From Polytrichum commune (taxonomy: Eukaryota; Streptophyta; Polytrichopsida; Polytrichales; Polytrichaceae), in NCBI GenBank assembly GCA_950295325.1, contig OX485804.1, positions 10,230,001 to 10,294,000 of the forward strand: 64,000 nt of DNA, read 5' to 3'. A program made the translations under genes and the position numbers. Every line of letters begins with the position of its first letter. Position 1 is the first letter of the stretch. Below are positions 57,761 through 64,000 of the stretch, one piece after another. The notes under the pieces are model-generated. The model was not told where the DNA came from and searched no databases. It saw only the letters and a program-made list of their open reading frames with translations.

Positions 57761-58083
57761 ACTGAACTAAATAGGATATTTAGTGTTTGATTATATTTAA
57801 TGTTGTTACCACCCTACCCTACTCAACACTAATTTACAGTTTTTTGATAATTAGTGTTAGAAAATATGCTAGAAGATATGTTGGAATTCTTGTTTTATCA
57901 AATTTTGTTTTTTCATATCCTCATTAACACTAAATTCAAACATGGAACTTCGACATGTTACCATAGTTGATATCTAGTGTTTGAGTTTACATTTGATGTT
58001 ACTTACTTTCACAGGGTTATTGATATATAGTGTATGCGTTCGTATTTAGTGTATCAAACACTAAATATCCTATTTAATGTACT
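57761..58083. mobile_element. Family B (CACTA-like) MITE, copy 3 (reverse)
   Basis: It is the inverse orientation of 35553-35861. The ends are aactaaataggatatttag and aaatatcctatttaatgta. The interior includes ttagtgttagaaaatatg and tttcacagggttattgata. The outermost bases are decayed. Confidence 0.75.
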
Positions 58084-58190
58084 TTTGACTAGAGAAGATG
58101 GGTAATTTTAACATCGACCCTGCAAATCCCACATAGATTTTTGTCTATGTCCTAAAGGCCCTTCATGTCTTGCTAGAACAACTACACTAG

Positions 58191-58546
58191 ATATATATTT
58201 AGTGTCACCGATTCTAAGTGCCTTGCTCAATTCTAATTGTAAACCGCCTGTGTAGTGTCACCAACACTAATATGTAAACCTCACACGGATTGTCATTCCT
58301 TGTATATATATTTGGGCATTATAAATTTACAGTGTTGGGATTATTGTCACTTGCTAAGTGACTCTTCATCCCAAGTTTCAATCATTCATTACGGAAAAGG
58401 TTAGGATGCATGATATACCAAAAGTGGATGAACTAAAGGTAAGTAGGGATGACAATATTTGTAAACTTATTCATAAGAGGTGTCATCAAAGCAAGTTGGC
58501 ATGGTGACATAAAACATCATACGACACATACAATATTTAGTATAGT
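58191..58546. mobile_element. Family D element, copy 2
   Basis: It begins actacactagatatatattt and ends acaatatttagtatagt. It aligns with 35947-36350 including ccaccgat.., ttgctcaattctaattgtaaacc and gtaagtagggatgacaata. Confidence 0.65.
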
Positions 58547-58770
58547 GAACAATTTAAACCCATTTAAACCAATACTGAGAACATGTTTACGTAATCAACA
58601 TGGATTACTATATCGAATTACAAAAAATCGTCTAAAATCATATGCAATGCGTGTAGGGTGTGTCTAAGTGAGCAACAGCACATGGCAATTAAATACACAC
58701 CACCCCACATACCCATCCATCCATATATTACGTACCAAGCTAGAAGATTAGGTGTTAAGAACATGGATTG

Positions 58771-60068
58771 CACTCCATTACAATAGCACTCAATCACTAT
58801 AGCTATAAGCTAAGTTCATTTTTGCTACTACAAACAATTGTAGGAGTGGGTTTCTTACATATGGCCCCAATTTCAAGCAACTCGAGGTCCCAAAAACCCT
58901 TGCATGGACCTTATTTTCGGTCTCAAGGCTCTTCAATTGGATTGGTCCCAAGATCGATTTCTCAAACTACTCATGTTTTCTTAAATGCGGAACCGTTGAG
59001 ATTTGGAAGGAAAATATCAAAGCACATTTTGTGGATTGATGGTGATCCCCCCCCCCCCTTCCTCTTGTATGAGTGTAGTCCATTTGCATCCAACCCACCT
59101 TCAAGATGTAGGCATGACGCGAATTACAACATTCCATGTCAATGGTATGGCCTTTGGATGAGAATCCAGGGCCCTCACAATCACACGGTCACATTCCTCA
59201 ACTCGTGTGTGAAGTGGCCCTAACTTTCCTTTTTGTAGGTTGTTAGTTGAGAATCTTCTTTCTAAATGCTTACATGTTAATTTGGACATTTTTAATTCAA
59301 CATAGCAACTCTGAAAATAGGTCAAGTTTGACTTATGTAACTCATAATTGATATAATTTTTTTAATGATATACATCATTGCAATAGAAAAAAGAAAAAAG
59401 AAAACACAAACCCCGAGAAGGATCGATTCTTTGGGGTGGCCTATTTTGGATGTCAATGCTCGAGAGTCACTTTGCTCCCATGTTGTCAACAAAATTATTC
59501 GTTGTTAAGGTCTACCTTCAACCACTATATGTATTTCAAAACATGAAAACTATTCTTTTGATAAGCGGTTTTGAGATAAAGTAATACATCAAGGGTCCGT
59601 CAAGTAACCCACACTAAAATGCGTTACAATTTGGAGTTACTTTGTGGTTTAGATTTTTACTAGGGATAGTGTGCACATTAACGAACTTACTTGGTAAAAT
59701 GATAATGCTATAAGTAAAACGTTGTGCCACCTCATAACTTCAAATAATAACCCACACTATTTAACATACTCAAAGCACTCAAGGATGTAAGAACTACAAT
59801 AACACATGATTTATTAGTGTGGTCCACAATAAGTGTTTCTCAATCGAAGGATAGCAACTAGAGAAGGTACGAGTCTTGGACTACGTTCATAAAGGGGGAG
59901 GGGGGGGGGATTCAATCTTGGGACCAAAACCATTTGAAGAGCCTTGAGACCGAAAATAAGGTCCATGCGGGGGTTTTCGGGACCTCAAGTTGCTTGAAAT
60001 TGTGCTTAGTAGCAAAAATTAACTTAGGATTATAGCTATAGTGATTGAGTGCTATAGTAATGGAATGC
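58771..60068. mobile_element. Foldback element with ~160-190-bp terminal repeats
   Basis: The left arm 58771 to about 58965 and right arm 59911-60068 are inverted copies: cactcaatcactatagctat, gcatggaccttattttcggt, and tctcaaggctcttcaa. The left arm has a ~35-bp insertion. The interior includes a family A right end (59139-59221) and C/G tracts. Long terminal inverted repeats recall Mutator-like elements. A target duplication was not resolved. Confidence 0.7.
59139..59221 (+). mobile_element. Family A-related right end, nested in the foldback element
   Basis: It reads tcaatggtatggcctttgg, ccagggccctcacaatcac and ends ctcgtgtgtgaagtggccc followed by TAA. The left end of this copy was not identified. 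Confidence 0.55.
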
Positions 60069-60070
60069 TC

Positions 60071-60289
60071 CACTAAATATTGTATTTAGTGCCACTTACT
60101 ATTTAGGATTACGCAAAGCTATATCTATTCACTATACATCTCATATTCTACCAACACATGTCACATTGGTATCTGATCATTGTAAAACACCAACAATTTT
60201 ACTTGGTAAGAGATTGAATCAATAGTACGAACACACAACATTGTATAACTTTAGATAGTAAGCAACACTAAATATCATATCTAGTGCAG
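60071..60289. mobile_element. Family C MITE, copy 2
   Basis: It begins CACTAAATATTGTATTTAGT and ends aacactaaatatcatatctagtg, adjoining the right arm of the foldback element by 2 bp. Interior matches copy 1. Confidence 0.75.
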
Positions 60290-60308
60290 TTCATCTAGTC
60301 CAAACAGT

Positions 60309-60491
60309 ACAATAAATATTGTATTAAGTGTCACTTACTATTTGGAATCATGTGATGCTATGACTATTTATTGTATATCTCAATTCTTATCCAACAAAAC
60401 TCGAGTTGGTTGTTTGGACATTATAAAACACATTAATAGGAAAAGGATATAGTCCGAATACTAAGTGACACTAAATACATTCTTTAGTGTA
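60309..60491. mobile_element. Family C MITE, copy 3
   Basis: It begins acaataaatattgtattaag and ends gacactaaatacattcttta. It is only 20 bp from copy 2 and in the same family, with a shorter interior. Confidence 0.65.
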
Positions 60492-61375
60492 GCGCCTTGT
60501 GTCATTGCACCGTAGGCTTGTCATTTAGGGCATCGATGATGATTGGGTCTTGGAAAGGTAGAAGGGTCACTAGTTTCATGGGATGCTTTACAATTGTGTG
60601 AGTCACACTAAACTAATCATGCACCAATGTAGTTATTTGATGATTTAATACTCGAGGTGTGGGTCCGGGTTCACGTCATATGAACACTAAGGTGAGTGGG
60701 GTTGTCTCGTCCAAAGTGCCCTTTGTATCTAGCAACATCATATAAAGGGGGTCTCGACTTTTTAACCTTTTCTACCCAAATACGGTGAAGCTTCCTAACT
60801 AAAATTCTTGCAAGTTTTTAAGGGAAGAATATCGGGAGACATGGGCCCATGTTGGCCTATTCCCAATTGCCATCCTCCCAAATTAACTTCCGAGGTGATG
60901 GGCCCGGACCAAGCCCCTTATCGATTTAGTACATATGACCAATGTGTATGTTTGACAAAGTTTTTGCAAGTTTTTGACATTTGGTTTGACACGCATGAAC
61001 TTGCACAAAAATAAATTGCATGTCAATTGACACGCACGATTCAGATTTTGACATGTAGTGTGAATTGGGTAGAAAAAAACCACACGTCGATTGACACTTT
61101 AGAAATTGAAATGTCATGTATTACTAGGCATGTGACATTGAGGTGACATTTTAGAAGAAAATGTAGATGTTAATTGACATTCAATTTTTGTTTTGGAAAA
61201 CGTGACGTGACACTTTGGATTCGAAGTTGAACGTCATATGAAATTTGTCAAACATACACATTGCATATAACCCCCACAAGTTCAACTTCCAAAACAATCC
61301 TCATTCATGTGGGCCCTGAGAATATAATCATGGGATGTCTCGACATGGTCCAAAAAGATTCATATTAAGGACTAC
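60492..61375. other. Non-coding stretch
   Basis: Between about 60950 and 61270 the words ttgacacgcac, gacatttgg and cattgaggtgacat recur loosely (ttgaca/tgtcaa), hinting at a decayed inverted-repeat element. The sequence tgtgtatgtttgacaaagtt near 60945 is the inverse of aatttgtcaaacatacacat near 61245. Confidence 0.4.
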
Positions 61376-61378
61376 TTC

Positions 61379-61878
61379 ACACACGAGCCCAGAGCCATGA
61401 CCATGAAACCGTGAGAGCCCAAAAGAAAGTGTCCAAAGGCCGTCCCAACTACCTCCAAAATCATGTAGTGTGGTCACGGACTCTCAAGTGTGGTGTGAGT
61501 CATATGTGACCAGGCCCTCAACCACGTGCTATTTCAATGAATTTCTATTTACGCAGGTCCTCGCACGTGATAAAGCTGAATAAATCAACGGTTGTGAGCG
61601 TTTTCGAGTGCCATGGTCTCCCAATGGTGTTGTGTTAGGCCTACCTCCAAGAAGCGGTTTTTGAAACTAGTCCAAGTGACCATGAAACATGATCCATTCG
61701 ATGATGTGTAGTGTAAGAATCCATGTAGTCTTTACATCCATCTTGCATTCATTCACGTCCTCCGATGGTCCCTTGAGCGGAGTGTGGAGGGAACTTGGAC
61801 CGGCTCCACCTTTCCCACCAATGAGAGTGCTTGAAGTGTAATGGTCACGGGCTCTCAGTCTCTTGTGTGAAGTGGCCA
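61379..61878 (-). mobile_element. Family A MITE, copy 5 (reverse)
   Basis: It begins ggactacttcacacacgag and ends tgtgtgaagtggcc. The interior is the reverse complement of the other copies. The flanks are TAA and AAA, so the right terminus is decayed. Confidence 0.8.
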
Positions 61879-62791
61879 AAAGTCCTGAATTTACAATGGT
61901 TGGGGCATCCCATTGCTTAATAATGTAATGTCTCCCTTCAAGAAAATCTCAAATCCTCGATATTATGACTAGGTCTGAGAATGGTTTCTTCTTTTTTGAA
62001 GTTGTTAGGCTCTTATATTAATTACGGTAACAAGATCTTGAAACTTCGGGCTTCTTGTTCGTGGCATTTGTGTAAACTCATCTATGATGCATGAAGGGGC
62101 TATAGTGAAATCAAAGTCTCCTACATGTTGATAGAGAGAGAGAGGGAATTATTGCATTTGAGTGTACCTATTCTTCATTCAACGTAGAAGCCTTGAAATA
62201 GTACGAAGCCTGTTGGTTTTTCCTTTAAATGAAATCAATAGTCAGCTTGACATTGCAGTGAGTTCGAAAGACCCTGAATTGGTTTACTCGAGGTCAGTTG
62301 AGATGAATTGGCAACATGGGGTCATATTATTATGTTGAATGGAACAGAGGGACACTCACATGGAATCATCCACTCTCTATCATGTTGAGGGCCTAATTCA
62401 TTCATGTTATATCCACTGCACCGATCATGTGATTTTGTGTCACTTACTATTCAGAGTTACATAAATCTAATTCTTTTTATAAAAGAAAAAGAAAAGATGT
62501 TAGTGTAAGTTTTCTACCAAGTACACCCTAACCTTGATAATATCACACTTGTTAATAGAACACCTTGATATTGTCACCTAAAAGTTTGAAACCGATTTCC
62601 ATAGTGTAAAACTCCCTCGTTATTATCACTATCACCCTTGATAATGTCACATTTTTTTTTCAAAATTTGTAGTGTAAGTGTGATAATAACAAGTAACATG
62701 GATGAAAAAAGGCCGGATGGACAACAAATTCTATGGATGACGTCGGCATCTTCACCTGCTTCCGCTTGAATCTTGGGTTCTTGAATCTTGA
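61879..62791. other. Non-coding stretch upstream of the right-edge gene
   Basis: It contains gataat.tcaca words on both strands between 62535 and 62690 (as at 63930-63990), which suggests a decayed inverted-repeat element close to the gene. It probably includes the promoter or an unseen first exon. Confidence 0.35.
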
Positions 62792-63472
62792 ATCTCATGT
62801 GCCGAAGAAGCAACGGTTTCTCTCGCATATCAACTTCTCGCAGCTCCGCCTGCATCGTATGCTCTCTCCTCTCGCCGCTCCACACACCGCTCTGCCCCTC
62901 ATCTTCTTGCCGCTCTCCTCAACAAACTGCTGCATCCACAAGGTTTCTTCCTAAATGGTACTTTTGAAGCTTTGAGGCTTGTTGAATCAGTTCGGTGTTG
63001 AAGACCTTGTAATTGATTTCTCTGTTTCAAACTTAGACTGCTGGCATTCATTCTGTGGCATTTTCAGAGAATTGCATTGTGAGGTGGAAGTTGATCAATC
63101 GGTGGTTCCTGAGGATTTTGTGGCTGCCGTTGAAGATGGCGCACACATGGTAAGCACCTTAGTTGCATTCCTTCAGTAGCCATTTCCAATGTCGATAAAT
63201 GCCTCTTAACCTTGAAGATTTAGAGTTGGTAAAACATTTCCGAGAAGCAATTTGCTGGAGCTGCATGCTTTCGCATTAGACACACCTTCAAGATTGTAAA
63301 TTCTAAGAAGTTTCATGATACTCTTAAAAGTGAAGAATACCTACGGGTCTGGAAGATGGTGAACCCTACTGTAGAAAATTTGATTTATCTTGGTTCTGTA
63401 GACACTGACATTTGTAAGTCTGAAGCTTCTCCATCTCAGACACAGATGATATCAATGGGTTCCTCTCCGTGA
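62792..63472 (+). CDS. Partial gene model, unknown protein, two very short introns
   Basis: Three open segments join with agreeing phases: 62792-62994, 63068-63149 and 63245-63472 (stop TGA), with GT-AG introns of 73 and 95 bp and phases 2 and 0. The joined protein includes APHLLAALLNKLLHPQGF, then NGTFEALRLVESVR, ELHCEVEVDQSVVPEDF, and RIRHTFKIVNSKKFHDTLKS. The first segment has no ATG, so the start must be upstream or lost. I do not recognise the protein. An expressed gene, a pseudogene, or chance joining are all possible. The internal consistency argues for a real or recently lost gene. Confidence 0.4.
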
Positions 63473-64000
63473 CTTATTTCCAAGCATATGTAGCGCTAAA
63501 AATCTATGAAGATACGTTCCTCTTTGTGTAGTACCAATGAAGCATCAGTTCATGAGGAGTAATTTAGAAACAAATATTGTAAAGGGGAGAGTTGCCACCT
63601 GGGACTTGAAGAAGCCCTACTTGTGATCCACCCCTCTACCATTCCCCTATTGTTTATGATTCAGTGCTCATTTAACCTTCCTCCCTCTCAGAAGTAGCAT
63701 TAAGAATGAGTGTTTTCCTGTATCATAATTTAACATCAACAAAACAATGTGACATTAGAAGCTTCTTTGTCTCTAGTGAGAGGTCTTTACCTGATCTCAA
63801 TGACACATTATGATGTGCTCTTGTTGTTATTCACAATTTTGAATTAGATTTTACATTCAAAAACATTGAAGTCTCGTATTTGTTATTTTTTTAAAAAAAG
63901 TAATTATATTTTGATTTTCTACATATTTTTTGATAATATCACATTATGCACAAAATGTGACATTATCAAGTATGTCACACCTTGTTTATATCACACTTTT
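63473..64000. other. 3' flank, decayed inverted repeat at the edge
   Basis: No further exon was found. From about 63925 the words gataatatcacattatg and tgtgacattatc form inverted copies, similar to those near 62535-62690, and the element may continue past the window. Confidence 0.35.

Overview
This window looks like nuclear DNA of a land plant with a large, repeat-rich genome. The evidence is an OBERON-type PHD-finger gene with GT-AG introns, eukaryotic tRNA genes with internal A and B boxes, a Stowaway-type miniature transposon, a plant-type interstitial telomere-like motif, a LINE remnant and dozens of short inverted-repeat transposons. I cannot place it more precisely. Overall it is AT-rich, but it carries an unusual number of poly-C/poly-G tracts of about 10-20 bases.

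Genes sit at the two ends. At the left are two tRNA-Arg(ACG) genes in a small tandem duplication (minus strand). Next comes a four-exon plus-strand gene at 1395-3608, predicted 242 aa with all splice phases agreeing, whose family I do not recognise. Facing it tail to tail is an OBERON-like PHD-finger gene (minus strand, 8680 down to 4613, possibly with an extra 5' exon near 10.2-10.4 kb). Its introns hold transposon fragments. At the right edge, 62792-63472, is a weaker plus-strand model with two very short introns. A 115-aa open frame at 55839-56186 may be a gene or a gene relic.

The rest, about 50 kb from 10.5 to 62.7 kb, is almost all non-coding mobile and tandem DNA. Families I could define by comparing copies within the window are: (A) a ~500-bp element with GGGCCACTTCACAC-type ends and 3-bp TNA target duplications (PIF/Harbinger-like, five near-complete copies plus fragments); (B, C, D) elements with CACTAAATA..TATTTAGTG ends (CACTA-like); a set with 8-bp target duplications (hAT-like) at 6234, 12284, 16590, 25109 and 38667; (E) a ~380-bp element that has become a tandem array with CT microsatellites; (M) elements with CACTCTAAACT ends; a long-terminal-repeat foldback element (58771-60070); a Stowaway MITE (48095-48379); (J, K, G/H, N) dispersed repeats of unknown class; and tandem arrays at 18439, 29711, 33195, 42399 and 46831.

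The most unusual items are a 5S-rRNA-related segment inside a nested inverted repeat (31007-31500), a strong CCGGTT-rich foldback pair (19527-19821), a 1.1-kb element with a perfect 8-bp target duplication and an AT-hook-like reading frame (16590-17690), and a strand-asymmetric 2-kb block at 40352-42372 with a recurring AACTATNG motif. No CRISPR array, operon or prokaryotic feature is present. All family assignments come from reading the sequence and were not checked by database search.
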